From assembly GCF_029227915.1 (NCBI RefSeq), contig NC_079882.1:7688001-7752000 (forward strand): a stretch of 64,000 nucleotides of DNA, read 5' to 3'. Shown here piece by piece: positions 1 through 15,200 of this stretch. The notes beneath the pieces were generated by a model that searched no databases, was not told the origin of the DNA, and saw only the letters and a list, made by a program, of their open reading frames with translations. This stretch comes from Hydractinia symbiolongicarpus. Lineage: Eukaryota; Cnidaria; Hydrozoa; Anthoathecata; Hydractiniidae. The first letter of the stretch is position 1, and every line of letters begins with the position of its first letter. A program made the translations under genes and the position numbers.

Positions 1-3000
1 GTAATTTCTGAACTTTATTTTCAGAATATTTGGAGGAAAAGAACTTCGCAAACCAAAAAAATCCCAGGAAAATGTTTAAAATTTTCAGGGTTAATAACGT
101 TTGATGTGTTTTGTGGGAATATATATACTGGGAATCTTTAGTTTAAAGCTAGCATTAGCTAGCTACAGCAGCTAATAGCTAGTCACTTAAATATAAACTG
201 GAGACTTAGCTAGGCAAAAAGAACATGGCTACATATATATATATATATATTCCTAGCTAGCTAGCTAGTTGTTGGTGGTGGTTGGCTTTTTATGATGCTA
301 GCTATAAAACATGTCTGGCAACAATAATATAATCAAAACTGAAAATAAAACATGAAAAAACCTTACAGAACCTTGCTATGATTAATTCATAAAACCATGC
401 TCTTCTTCAAATGTTTTTTTAAAGATTTATTTTGAATGAAAGAGTAGAGAATACTCAAAAAGAACAGCCATCTTTTTCGTAAACACAATTTCCGTTTTAT
501 GCTAGGAACTTCATTTAACAGTCCGTATGCTTTGTGAATATCTAATACCGTTTCATATGTAGCGATACCTATATATATATGCTAACATAGAGTTTTTTGG
601 CATAAGGGTATATATATTTATATCGTTATTAGCAGCGGGTTATATATTTACACCTTATGTGCGATTTCTTAGAAGTACATCCCTAATCTTTTTAGTTAAA
701 TTTAAGCGTACAGCCACGTCATAAGAAAGTGACCCGTGATTTCCGTGTCGTGGACTCACAGTTTTACTCACGCAAGGGAATTAATATATAAGATATCTCG
801 AGAACGGATAAAGATTTTTCAAAAAAATAAAAAGATTTATAGACAACTTTCAAAGATCTTTAATATGAGCTCAACTTGATTTTTAGCGGTAGTGAACCTT
901 TAAGCCAGATACAGCTCATGAAGCTATTGATTATTATATTGCCTTGATTTATGCAGTCAAAAGATATATGTAATACAACACCTGTAACAATGTAAAATAC
1001 TTGGATTTTAGAAATATATATCTTGTTTTTTCAAAACCACGAGTTCTTTTCCCAACATTGCTGCAAAAAAATATCTTGGTTTTTGTAAACAACGAGTTCT
1101 GTTCCTAACAGACATCACAATCAATGTTTATTCCCGGATAAAGTAGGGTCAATTGTAAGCCGCAAAACGTTCTAGAATCGCAATTATAAAAGTTCAAAGT
1201 TAGTGGAAACTAGATAAAAAAAAAGCAATCTCGTATTACGCTTCTGGGACCGTGTAAGAATATAGCTTGAAAAGTTTTTCGCGCGAAAAAACTAATTTTG
1301 CAGAAACGTTAATATGCCCCGTAAGAATTTATGCAAACTTTACTGGGTCCAAAATTTCCTATGCGCAGGGCCCGGGGTGTGCCATTTATTCATAAACAAG
1401 ATCTGGATAAATTCATATATTAAGGACCAGATTCAGTCTGGGAAATTTTCGAGCTTATGGAAGAGAAGTGTTTTGCACTTGGAAGAGAAGTGTTTCGCAC
1501 TTAGAAGAGAAGTGTTTTGATTGAGGAGAGAAGTGAGCCATAGGGGCCATCGTATAAAGTATTTCATTCCATTGGATACCAATTTCGCGTTATCATCATA
1601 TCAACTAGGTAAAGGTTTTCAAAATGTCAACCTAGCAGCAGAAAAACCATTTTTGTTTACTTGTTGCTGAACACAAGGACCGCCGAAAGGGAATTTAAGC
1701 CGCCGGCCGTACCTTTTTTTCTGCTCGTGATCATGACAACCAGGTCAGATAAATGACCGTTTCAATTTTTTAACTGCGTCCACCCGACATTGCAGTTGCT
1801 TGTTGTACTACTAAACCGTGTGCCCACCCCCAGTAACCCCTTACCGGACAAGAGATTTTATTCAATCACCTCCACCAAGCAAATTACTTGCCCACCCACT
1901 CCAACCTATCCCCCAAAATATGAATCTTCAGTATGACAGTTGTCATCATGAAGTCATGTAAACAGTACATAGGAGAGGCACAATAACTGTTTCTGTTGTT
2001 TGCTGCACTCTTTATATAAGAAAATTTTAAAAAAAGCAATGAAGCCGAGAACAAAGTAAAAACAATAGCATTTTGTTTTTGTAAAACAACAAACATAAGA
2101 CAGTAGTTCTAAATGTATAATTTTCACGCAATCAAAACTTGTACATACACGGTTTCAGGCCACAAAATTTGTAATGAATTGTACAGTAAATAAAAAAAAG
2201 CCTGAAATTTAAGAAAATAAACAGTTTCAGGCTGAGAAAGTAAAAAAAACCTGTGAAATCAAATTTTCTGGTGCTTTTAAAAAATATGTAGGATGTTGGT
2301 TATAAAAAGTTTATAAAATATTTTTTTTTGTAAGAAACGATAAAAGCGTCTCAACGTTCAACATATGTTTTTTCACTTCAGAGAAAATTTCCCTTAAATA
2401 TATATAGTATAGCCCCTGCTATAAACCCCTAAATGTTTTTCATCAAGAGCTCTGTCAAGTCTATTTTTCAATATTTAACGAAGCGCGTTTGTTATTTATT
2501 TTCTTGCAATACACATTTCCCGAGACCATGAGTCATACTTTTTTTAAACTCGTAAAATATGAATACCATATTTGAATTCAGCATAGTTTGCTTAAATTAA
2601 GTGTAAAAGTTTAACTTGATACGCCAACTGAAAGTGCTATTTTGAGGAGATATATATCACAGTTAAAGTCTTTTTAATGCTCAAGTTACCATGTCCCGCC
2701 TCGTTTTCAAAAAGACGTTGGACATGCCACAAATCTTTAAACTAGAATAGCAGGTTGTTTACTTGCTGCATTGTTTCGAAATTTTCTTTGTTTATGACAT
2801 TTTTGATAAGGAATTCAAATCTATTGTCCGTTTTTCATAAAACTCAACAGAAAAAGTTGCGGCACATCAAAAGAATAAGTCTCGGGAAAAAATAATCAAA
2901 ATTTTGGAGACTCGTCTCAGTTTTCGCGAATTAGACGAAGCAAAATGTCACTTTTTTTCGCACTGCTGTCATTGGAGTGTAGAATACGATGTAGCAGAGA

Positions 3001-3210
3001 GGAGAAAGACTAAAAAAGCACCCCAAATTATATATTTCAGTAAATCACCCAAATTTGATTTTTGAAATGAAGATGAGACAATAAAACAGCATCTATAAAA
3101 AATCTATATCAGTTTTCGCATCCAGTATACAAAGCGTAAAAAGCAACATGAAGGAGTGTACGTCACATAAAAAAATACTAAAGACATCAATGTTTCTCAA
3201 CGTAACAAGC
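1..3210. other. Downstream flank of TRAP1, no gene recognised
   Basis: This stretch lies 3' of the TRAP1 stop codon. It is AT-rich, has no ORF above about 70 codons and no splice-consistent exon chain that I could find. It contains AGCT-type palindromic runs and an AT microsatellite around 120-270, and a short tandem repeat listed separately. The polyadenylation site of TRAP1 must lie near its right edge, but I could not assign one with confidence. Confidence 0.6.
1458..1535. repeat. 22-bp tandem repeat, about 3.5 copies
   Basis: The unit has the form GGAAGAGAAGTGTTTTGCACTT. It is repeated with single-base changes (TTTTGCACTT, TTTCGCACTT, TTTTGATTG) and ends in a partial fourth unit. It is a local minisatellite and no coding context was seen. 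Confidence 0.8.
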
Positions 3211-6200
3211 TCATTGACTTTTTTTCGCATCTTCGATATTTAAACGTGTTAAAACTTTTGATAAGAATGTGTTCAATCTTCCGACCATTTCTCTTGGATC
3301 ATCCATCAACCCAGCTGTGATCAACGCATTGTCAAATAACTACAACAGAAAAGGTAGATTTAGTTAGCACCTTTCCGCAAGTTCTTCTTCGCAAAATTTA
3401 GATCCTTTTTACTGGCCCGTTTCAGTCGAATTCAATTTCAAATTACGAACGCTGAGAGCACTACTGTGTATAACGATGTATTTGCGTAACTTCGACCAAT
3501 GAATTTGCTTGAATTGCAGCCATTTTGTGTTTGAACATGTTAAGTCGACATTCTACTGTTCGGGTGAACGAGAGCACAGCGCTGGATTTTTATGGAAAGA
3601 TAGCTTTTATACACGGGTGGAATTTTTTACAAAATATCTCAGTTTGCAAGCAATATCTTTTTTAGAACCGACTTAGCAAAAGAAAATTCATAGAGGGCGG
3701 GGGATTATTGAAAATCCAATCAGCCTTCTTTAACAGATATAAAGAAAAAGTTGCTTAGCATTTACGGCTTCACTACACGTATTCTTTTTACCCAACTCAC
3801 ATTTAACCTGATACTTGAGTTGCGAAAAACTGTCTTTAAATTGATGGGAGTTGTTAAACAGTGGCTTCAAATAAAATCTTACGGTTTAGAAGATTATCAA
3901 AAATCTGGTAAGAGTTATCCGAAATCAATCACAATTGTTGGTTAAAAGCAGGAAAAAGAAAAAAGTGTTCCATAAACGAGTTTGGTTATCTAAGGGAAAA
4001 TGGAACCTTTTCTCTTTTCTCTTTGGATTTGGTATATTGCATCTGTAAAACCTTGACTTATAACAAAAATGTGTTGCTTATATCCGACATTACTCATACT
4101 AAATTGCTTAGCAACTTTAGTATGAGTTATGATTTTAGAACAATTGTATATAAACTGGTTGCTTATAAAGAAAACGTATTATGATTCTTATCCTATTTAC
4201 GAAAAAAAAGGCGCCATTTGTTCATAAAATTTTGTGAGTGTTAGTGTCGTAAGAATTCAAACGAGAAGACTTACCTGTTGAGCCAAAATGTCTGCTAGAA
4301 GAGGATTCGTCGATTTTAATTTGTAAAGTGATTTAATGATATCATGACTAAAGTTGAAGATAAGAGAAATGAGACATCATGAAAAATGCAGAAAAGTTAC
4401 ATTTTTTAAAAATCGATGAAAGCATGCGTAAAATTTTAAGAAATGTTTACTTTTTCGCGAGGCTCTTTAAAAATGCACAGAATTCTCAATTTTGGGAGTC
4501 TTCCGCGAAATTGAATTTTGACGAAAATTAGTGACTTTAAAGTACTTCAAATAATACTTGAAAATTGAAGACCAAACTTCATTGGACAAAATCAAAATTT
4601 GACTATAGTCGCAATATATTTTTCCCGTTTTTTGTCCATATTATTTTCTTGATGAAGACAAATCCAGTAAACGGCGCAAATAACATCATGACTTGCGTAG
4701 GTTATCAAATAAAGGTTTTTAAAATTAGAGAATTTTCCTGCGATAAGGTGTGTGTATTTTCTTTTTAACGAATCCCATTTTAGGTATTTCATTCGAAGAA
4801 TTTGATGAAATTTTGTTAAATTTTGACAACACACAATAAACCCATATCAGTGCAACATTAACTTTGTAGGGCAGTTCAAAGCGTCATTAACAATCATGTT
4901 TTTATTTAAATACTAATTTGAAAATTGATTTCTATACAAAACAGCAAAAAATCTGCCTAAAAATCTTTGACCAAAACACGATGTCACTTTCGTTTTTGAG
5001 GTGCGCCTTACCTGAAATTTAAAAGCACGCAATTTTTCATGCAGGTTTTCTCATAAAAAGGAATACACTCTTCGGGAAGAGCATAAAAATATACGAAATA
5101 AGAAAACTGACAGACAGTATAACAATAGACAACATTCTATATTCAAATGGGTGGTCAGGACGTAGGAACAAGGTAGCAAGAACTTGAGAACACAAAAAAA
5201 TTCCGAGTAAAGAAAAATATCTACAAGACTATCCTGGTCACGCATTCAAAGAGAAAATATGGTCTGCAACACACAACACCAAACACTAAAAAATGAAAAC
5301 ATGTTCTGTACAACAATCTCCCCTAGTGCAAAAATTAAAAACAAAAATACCTTGGATTTATTTCTAGAGTTGGCTGCAACACCTCGAATTTCATATTAAG
5401 CAGATCAGCGTTTGGTCCTGATTTTACAAATTTCAGCCAACGCCTTGCTGCACCCATATCGGGGACAGTAACCATAACTGGGTGAGATACCAGACGATTC
5501 GAGGATTTGATGTTTTGAACTTTGGTTTTCCCTAGCGTCTCTTGGATCCACGTCATTAGTTCGCTAACTTCTGATTCTTGCAGGCGGTCTTCTAAATGAG
5601 GGACTCAATTCAGGAGAAAAAAATTTTCTTTCCGCACAAGAAATGTCCAAGTACATTCAAAGCTATTATTTAGTAGTAAAACCTTATGACTGAAAGAATA
5701 TCATAGATCTTTTTTGTCGCTCATAATTCACAGTTCCAGGAAATTGTCATACATCAATGATAGATTGGAAAAAAGGTATACAACGTCGGACTGTAATTGC
5801 ATGTGCGCGTGAAGAATTATTCGAAAGTGTAACAAAGGTCTTATTTAGAGACATGAAGCAAGACGAGCTAGTTTAGTTCAAGCTTTAAATCTTTGCCTTG
5901 AAAGCAAAAAAAATAACTTAAAAATTTAAATTAATACGAAGTGGACTACACAACAGGTCATACAGAAAGTAGGATTAGCCTTCTACAACTTTTCGTACTA
6001 TAAAAACACAACAAATAGAATTATTCAGTTTAAAGTTCTAAATTGCGACGACTTACCTTTACTTTCAACAGTATCATCTTTCGTGTCTTCAGACGTAATT
6101 AAATAGTTTTCGGCTGAAACGATAGTCTTCTTCTCGAACTCTTTAAGTGCAGAAAGAACCACCTCATCGTTTTCTTCGTACGTAAACAACACTTCGACTT

Positions 6201-9200
6201 CTTTTGCTTTCAAAGCTTCATAATAGGGTGATGACTCGGCTAACGACCGACTAAAAAATCGTATGTCGTTTCTTTATTTTTGCGAATGACAATATTTTGC
6301 AAACTCCTTAAATTGGTCATATTATTTTGTTTTGGTTTGGTTTTTGGTAAGAAATACAACTTTTTATTTGAGCATCACGACTCTTACTTGGAAGTCAATT
6401 TATACCTTAATTCCTAGATATTTCCTAATATATAATAATTGATTCCCGCAAAAGGTCGATTTGGGATATTTTATGGGAAAATATCTACACGAACCAGAAC
6501 GATAAATTGGCTATAAGGTAGTTCATTGTTAAAAACACAACAACACCCTCTCGAATTACCGCCCGCGTGCTCGAATTACCGCCCGCGTGCTCGAATACGC
6601 CCCACTGCCTTTAAATAAAATAAACAAATAAATAAATCAAATGTAAATTCTTACTTTGGTGCACACAAGAAGTAAATCTCTTTTTGATCTTTCTTCATGC
6701 CAGCCACGTATTCGTCTAAACTTTTCGTTTTACCAGCTCTTTCAGCGGATGATTCAAACCTCAACAGCTTTGCTATTTCCTGCTGGCGGCTTGGTGACTG
6801 AGTTGTGACCACACCCTCTCTAAAGTAGTTCCCGCACTCTTTCATGAACTTATCAAATTTCTCCTCATCTTTCTTCGACTGCTCCAAGAAAAATCGGAGT
6901 ATCTTACTCACTAACACATCACTGAGCTTCTGAATTAAGGCACTGTCTTGTAACAGCTCTCTACTTAAGTTCAAGGGTATATCCTCGCTGTCAACAACAC
7001 CACGCACGAAACGTAGCCACTCAGGCAGTATTTTTTGTGCTTTAGATTGGATTAGAATCTTCCGGCTGTAAAGGCTAACGCCAAGCTCCATTCGGCCGAA
7101 TCCGAACATTTCGGGAACGTTCGACGGGACGTACAAGACACTGCGAATGTTCAACGGAGCGTCTGCTTTATACATTAATGAATAACGGGGAGAATCCGAC
7201 GTGTTTGATATAAACTGATAAAATTCTTCGTGGTCATTCTCGGTAACGTCTTTATCAGACTGCGTCCACAAAGCCTTTTCAATTAAAAAAAGAATCAAAT
7301 AAAAAGAGAATATTGAAACAAATAAAGTGATTAGGAAATGATATAAACAACAATTTAATAAATAAAATGAACTGACGGACTGACTGAAAGATTAACAAAA
7401 TGATTTGTTGGACAGAACATACCAGAACAGTAAATTAAAAACAAATGCAAAAAATGCAGCAGCCATTCTCAACTAACACGAATGAGTCATAATATAACTG
7501 ACACCTCCATCGCACGCCATAAACAGATAAGCTATCTGCACGTTTAATTAGCATACCACCGTGCGTGGCCAAGTGAATTGTAGAGAGTCACAGTTCTTGT
7601 CACCAAGGATCGAATCCCAAACACTGTTAAACAATATCTTAACGACGCACAACCAAGCACACAGTAGTTGTATATCAATTTCACTTTTTTTTTACTTACT
7701 TGCACTGTGTTTAGTTTTGTTCCGTTTAAACAGATTGGAAACCCAACAAAATTGCTGTATCGACGAATAATGTCTAAAATATTAAATGACAGTCCAATAG
7801 ATCAAAGAGATAAATTTTAGGTACGTGTGGAATCGTGAAACACACAGCGATTCTAGCTTGATACGAAACCTGGTGTGTGTGTTTGACGCAACAACTTACC
7901 TTCTACTGTTGTCTTCATGGAAAATCGTTTGTCAGCATCTTTCAAGTGTATGATCACCTTAGTACCACGTGACACACCATCTGCTTCAGCAATCTCGTAA
8001 GAACCTGACCTGTTTGCAATAAAAAGGGATTGAAGTATATATTCTAGTAAACTAGCAGCTTGTAATCCAATTAATTTTATTTTAAGCATATGGCAGTTTC
8101 TTTGTACCAAATAGGTGCGTCCGTCGGTCTTATTATTAAAGGGTGAGTTAGGCCAGTGAGTTAAACTTGAACATAAGGTCAAAGAAAAGAGAATCTAAAT
8201 ACATCATACCCGTCAGATGTCCACATGTAACCTTGACTACCAACTTCGTGTGACTTCGTGTAAACATCAATTCTAGATCCGACCATGAAAGTGGAATAAA
8301 AGCCAACACCGAACTGGCCAATAATATTCTGCATGGTCGAACTTTCGCTGTCTTTTACCTGTTCAATAAAAGCTTTGGATCCAGACCGTGCAATTGTTCC
8401 AAGATTTTCAATCAATTCTTCTTTGTTCATACCAACACCGAAGTCTTGAATAATAAACAGGCCGTTTTCTTCATCAGTGGTCAAATGGATTTCTAGTGGG
8501 AGTTCAGGATCAGATATGGAACTGCCGGTAATTTGAATGTGTCGAAGCTTCTCCAGCGCGTCAGAAGAATTAGAGACAATTTCACGGATGAAAACCTATT
8601 TCAAAAAAATAAACATTTTAAAAGATCAGTGGGAAAAAATTATGTGGAAATTCCACTGGTCCAAAGGGGAATATATTATAGTTAATAAAGTGGCTTGAAA
8701 AAAAGTTTTTGTCGTAGCTACAAAAAGAAACGTCAGATTAACGGATATATTTGATTCCAAAAAAGGATATGCTACTATACAATGTGATGTAGGGTGTAAA
8801 CGCTCAACTGTATAACATTAAACACAAATGAGGAAATACCATATCAAAAGGCAGTAGCTTTCTCACAAAAAAACTATTATATCGTACGGTATCACCAGAT
8901 AATACATACCTCTTTCTCTGAATAAAGTGATCTTGCCACAATGTCTAAAAGTTGCCTGGTTTCTGCCTGGAATTCATGTTTTACAGCAGTGCCTAGAATA
9001 GCAGGCATTTAAATGGTGAAAAAAAAAGGTTATTTTATGGTATAAATAGGGTTAATACCCTGCATAATACACCACCATACCATAAGTTTCTTCAATAAAT
9101 CTAAAATAAGCTATAATTTTGGTAATGTTATTTTCCACAATTTTTTTCCATCCCATAAAAATAGTAACTGCAAGATTTCTTGCAATCAATTCATTACAAC

Positions 9201-12200
9201 GACTTTTTGTTTCAATTATAATTATATTATTCAGCCATAATTAACACAGCATGTTTATAGCACAGTTTTACATTCAGATTTAAGGCTATTTTTAAATTCA
9301 TGAAAATTCCCAAAGTGCAAACCGGACAGGAACAGGAAGGGAATAACAAAATTTCTGTCAGTAATTTGCACAGTTTAATACAGGAAGTAATGCGATGTGA
9401 TACAATTCTTGCAAAAATAAAATAACCTGATTAAATAATTAATATTCCCTTTAAATATTTCCCACACAGCAGGAATAAAAAAAGTTGAACTCAATTTAAC
9501 TTTCCCTGGAATGAAACAGAAAAGAAGATTTCCAAATCATGTGGTGCACACAACTTAATTAGACATGCTCAGAAACCTTTCTGTTCCTGTCCATTTCTTT
9601 CCAGGGAAAATCTTGTCTTCAAATGGGAAACACTCTTATAACAACCAGACATTAATAACAACAACAACAACAATGATAAAAAACACGACAAAGACTACAA
9701 CCAAATGTTTACCTTGAACTGTTTCAGTATTTGAGATGACATGAACAGACTCGGGTTGTTCCTCCACATCATTTTCCTATTTCAAACAAGAAAAAAAACG
9801 TAATTTTATATTTGAATGATATGGGTAACAAAGAAAACAATATAGAACTAACATAAAGGATTTTAGGAATAAATTTGAGATAGCATGAAATTGATATCAT
9901 TTTCCCTGATCAGTCTTTCAGCATATAATATTTTCCGTGACTTCATGATACTCGAGACTACATGCTGCCATCTTTAATACAGCTTAACATCTAAGCTGAA
10001 TAGGATTAACACATCCCTTATACATCATAAAAAGGAATAACAAATATGACAAATTTATTACTTATCAATAACAAAAAAACTTTGTAAAATTCATTCACAA
10101 CTTTCCCTCATCATCCAAATATTTCCCAACATTTTCCCTGGCTACTTGGTAAAGGATATGAACCCTGGTAAAGCCTAGTTTGTTTTCTTTAAAGTTACAA
10201 TAAGTTCTAAAAATACGTTGCAATTTAGAGGAAAGGAAATTTTAAGAGAACTTCACGCTTTTAATAAATCGTTCTAAAAGTACAATTTGCACTGTTGCTA
10301 CCTTACATGCGCCATTTTATTTTTACTATTACATCTAGCTTTTTATACTTTAACAAACAAGCATCTTAGCCATAAGGCCAAAAAAATGTTAATCCTCTGT
10401 TTGCAACTTAATGCGAAGCGTGCTTTATTTCGAAAAAAATACAAATGACATTGCACCTCAGGCTTTTTAATTCACATCAGAAAATGCAGACACGCTAACA
10501 AAAATTCTTGGGATTTTACTTCAATTTAACTGCTCTGTTTTTATATTCTAAATTTAACTAATAATCATATTCGAAATTTGTGTATATGATAGTACAAAAA
10601 CTTTTGGGATTTTACTTCAATTTAACTGCTCTGTTTTTATATTCTAAATTTGTGGATGCAATAGCATTTAAATAGCAGTTTAAAGGGGCGATTGTGAAAG
10701 TCCCATGAAATGCCACATAGTGATGGTGTCACTAAAAACACCCAGTCCGGTCTGTGAACGGTTGGCGCTAGGAAAGGCATCAAGCTGTAAAACAATGCCA
10801 AAACTCTTTATTAATGGCCGTAAGAACAGTTGATCAGACAAACTGCGTAAACAGGCTGGAACGCTAAGGAGTGAAGGTGTCGCGCACGGTAGGACAGATG
10901 TCCGGTGTGAGCATCGTCAGACCGTTACCCAGCTATCACATCAAAAGGTAGATAACACTAGGTTGAGGATGGCTAGTGTAAATGTTGGAACTCTGAGAGG
11001 TAGAGCAGGTGAAGTAGTTGAAATGTTAGAGCGTAGATCTGTTGATATCTGTTGTGTTCAGGAAGTCAGGTGGAGAGGAGCTTCAGTGAGATTTGTGGAA
11101 GGTAGGAGGGCAAGGTAAAGCTTTTTTGTATTGGTAATAGCAATGGATATGGAGGAGCTGGCATATTCGTTGCAGAGAAGTGGGTAGAAAAAGTAATAGA
11201 TGTTATGCGTGTTAATATTGTATTATAGTGATAAAGTTTTTGATAGGTAATAGGATTGTCACTTTTCTGTCGATAAAGATAAGAGAAAAAGAAGATAAAG
11301 AAAAAGATAAAGACTGAGATTTATGTTTTATGATGAGTTAATAGCAGTCACATCAAAGTTTGGAGATACTGAACTTGTCATGGAGGGCGGCGACTTTAAT
11401 GGTTTGGAATGGCAACTGATATGGTGGCTTGCAACACATCATTCAGTAAGAGCCAGAGTAGGCTGATAACATATGAGTCAGGTGGCTGTAAGACACAGAT
11501 AGATTACTTCCTGGTTAGAAAGTTAGACAAGAAAGTGGTGAAGGACGTGAAAGTTATATCGGGGGAAGAGTGTGTTTCCCAGCATAGGTTGCTGGTTTGT
11601 GATATTATCTTGAAAAGTGTTAAAGAAGCCAAGGGAAAGTACAGGCCCGTCGTGAAGTCTGGAATCTGAAGGAAGAGGTTGTAGCAAGACAATTTAGTGC
11701 AAAGTTCAGCAGTTAGCCCACAATGGTCAGTGTGATAGTGACAATGTTGAAAGTACTTGGACTACTTTGAAGAATTGTCTTCTAGAAGCTTCTGATGATA
11801 CCTGTGGGTGGACGAAAGGACCAGCTAGACATAGACAGAACTGGTGGTTGGAATAATGAGGTTGACCAGTGTATAAAGGAAAAGAGGAAACTTTGGAAAG
11901 AGTGGAAGTCAGGGGGTAGTAAAAATATTTACTTAGAAGCTAAGCTTTGTGCTCCTACAGCAGTGTATAAGGCAAAATCAGAAGCTCAGAGAAACAGACT
12001 TGCAGATGTGTTAAGAAGGGAAGACCAGTGCAATGAGGTGTTCAAGATAGCAAAGCAAATGAAGAAGACTAATCAAGATGTTGTAGGTGAGAAGTGTATA
12101 CGTAATGATGAAGGTATCTTGGCTAACACAGAGGAGGAGAAAAGGGTAGCTTGGAAGAATTATTATCAGAGGTTGCTTAACACTGAGTTTGATTGGGATG

Positions 12201-15200
12201 AGGATAATTTGTCTGATAATGATGTTGTGGAAGGGCCAGCTGTGCAGATCAAGACAGAATGGGTAGTGGAGGCTATTAGGAAATTGAAAATTGGCAAGGC
12301 TGCAGGAGTAATAAGTATTGTTGCAGAGATGGTAAAATCATCTGGATATATTGGAGTTGAACTTATAACAAGTCTTGCTAATCAGATTATAAAGGATGGT
12401 GCTATTCCGAGTGATTGGCAGCCAAGTGTAATAGTGAATTGTTTCAAGAGCAAGGGTGATGCATTAGAAAGAGGTAACTATAGAGGTTTGAAGTTGGTTG
12501 ATCAAGTAATGAAAGTTACTGAAAGAGTGATTGATAAGTTAGTTAGAGAAAGAATTGATATAGATAAGATGCAATTTGGTTTTGTTCCAGGGCGTGGCAC
12601 TACACATGCAATATGTCAGGAAAAGTATTTAGGAAAGAGAAATAATCTCTATTTTGCCTTCGTAGATTTAGAGAAAGCTTTTGATTGCCACGTAAAGTTA
12701 TTTGGTGGGCTATGAGAAAATTAGGTGTGGATGAGTGGCTAGTTACGATGGTACAGTCTATGTACAGCAATGCTATAAGTCATGTCAAGATTAACGATTT
12801 ACTTGTGATGAATTTAGTGTAAATGTTGGTGTACATCAGGGTTCTGTACTTAGTCCTTTGTTGTTTGTTCTAGTCTTAGAAGCGCTGTCGATGGAGTTCA
12901 GAACAGGTTGTCCATGGGAGTTATTGTATGCAGATGATTTGGTTCCCATAGCAGAGTCGATGGAAGAATTAGTTGAAATCTTTGAGAAGTGGAAGAAAGG
13001 ACTAGAAGAGAAAGGGCTAAGGGTGAACACAGCATGATTAGTAGCATTGCAGCCAAATGTGACGTTGTAGTTGGAAAGTGGCCTTGTGGAGTTTGCAGGA
13101 AAGGGGTTGGTAGTAACTCAATTTTTTGTCAGACTTGCAAGCATTGGGTACATAAGAAGTGCAGTAGTTTTGGTGGAAGGTTAAAGCTGACATTCAGTTT
13201 GTATGCAAGCGTTGCAAAGGTGAGATTATAGAGAATGAAGTATTTCCAGCTTCAATGATGTACAACAGTGGCTCGTTAGAGATAGTTGAGAACTTCTGTT
13301 ACTTAGGTGATATTTTGGGCAGTGAAGGGGGTGTTGGAAGAAGTGTTACTTGCAGGGTAGGTTCTGCGTGAGTTACTTCCTTTGTTGACTAGCAGAGTCT
13401 TGTCAATTGAGTTAAAAGGCAGGTTGTATGAGGCCTGTGTAAGAAGTGTTATGTTGTACGGTAGTGAGACATGAGCAGTAAAGCAGGAAGATCTTGACCG
13501 TTTAGAAAGGAATGATATGAGAATGGTTAGGTGGATGTGTAACGTCAGTCTGAGAGACAGAAAGAGTTGAGATGAGCTAAGAAGCAGGCTAAGTATCCAT
13601 AGAATTAGAGATGTTATCGAGATAAGAAGATTGAATTGGCTGGGGCACTTGGAAAGAATGGAAGGGGATAATTGGGTAAGAAAGTGTAGAAACTTGATAG
13701 TTCCTGGGGCAAAGCCCAGAGGCAGACCGAGAAAGACTTGGCAGGAGGTTATAAGGACAGACTTGATACAGAGGAAGTTGAGTTTAGATCTAACACAGTC
13801 TAGATCAGACTGGAAGAGGTTCATTAATATACCCTGTCCTACCCATGCTAGCATGGAAAACGAACGTTAAGCCGAGAATGATGATGATGATGATGAATAA
13901 CATTGAAATCTGCATTATTTGATTTGTTAATTAATGGATTTGTACATCCTCTTACCAGGCATGTTTATGTGATTGGGTTTAAAATAAAAATCATGCAGGA
14001 GAAGCATAATAAATAGCTGTATCAGTGAAAAGTTGATTAGCACATTTTATAGTGCTAAAATAAGTAAGCAAATCAGTCATGTATAAAGTATATCTATAGT
14101 TACAAACAGCAGATTTTAAACAATCTAGATTTGTTTACAAAAGTGCCTGACAGCACAAATTTAGAACCTTTTTTAGCTCTGGTTAGATTAATCAAACAAA
14201 CCTCTTTACACAACTACACAGCAAACATGAAAATATAAGGTTAAAACACATCACTCCTATACTGACTGTCCTTTGTTTTGGTCGGGTTAGACAGGGAAAC
14301 AAAATCTCCTTTTCTTAATTATTTCGAATGAAGGTAAAGGCTGTTTTTCACTTCAAGAAACTTTGTGGAAAGATACGAACAAGAACTGCACAAAACAAAA
14401 AATTTTCTTGAAGTGGAAAATAGGCTTAATACTAAAGGGTATCAATGTAAACAAAATAAAAAATAAATATATAAATAAACTTTACCAAGTTTCTTAATAA
14501 TGTCACTCTGAACAATACAATAAATTCAACAACAGAATTACAAGAGCATATATACACTATATAATAACTACTTACTATGAAAAATTTAGTAGAAATAAAA
14601 ATCTGGAAATCACCCACTTTAAAACCAATCTTCTTACCTATTACACAAAGCAATATTTATAGGAAAAAATATATGCTGATTATTTAATGAAAATGGTTGA
14701 CGAAATTCTTTTCACTATTAAGTCTTTGTAACGAAAGAGACTAAACTCTTATTACCTCAGGGATGGAATATAGTTATCTGCCATTTTACTTATTGTTTCC
14801 TCAGCTCTAAATTAAAAATAAAACTGTGATAATCTGTTGACCAGATATAAAATTTAATCTAATTGTAATAAAGTTTTTGTGGGGCTGTCGATTTAATAAT
14901 TTTAGTACTTTAACTACTTTAAATTCTCAGTGTATGCCATGTTTACACTGGACTTATTTTAAACACCCTTTATTGAGGGGTAAAAACTTTGTAAAATAAA
15001 ACTATATTTCGTACCTGTATGATGCTACATATGGGTAACTATATCACACACAGCAACAAAAAATCTTAAAATGTCTTATAACAATAACAAAAAAGTTACT
15101 GCAAAAATTGTCAAAAATAAATGAAGTAAAATGAGAAATAGTTGATACCAAAAGGGAAACATGCAATAAATAATTTCTCGATCTACAAGAAAATTTATGT

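Noticed and set aside
7276-7320. Extension of TRAP1 exon 8 to an upstream Met
   Set aside because: The in-frame upstream codons come from the intron; the acceptor at 7276-7275 joins exon 7 in phase and matches the HSP90 family sequence.
14756-14806. Exon-like segment with AG and GT borders in TRAP1 intron 2
   Set aside because: Inserted between TRAP1 exons 2 and 3 it gives AGC TGA, an immediate stop. With the alternative acceptor its length breaks the frame. It could only be a poison exon, and there is no further support.
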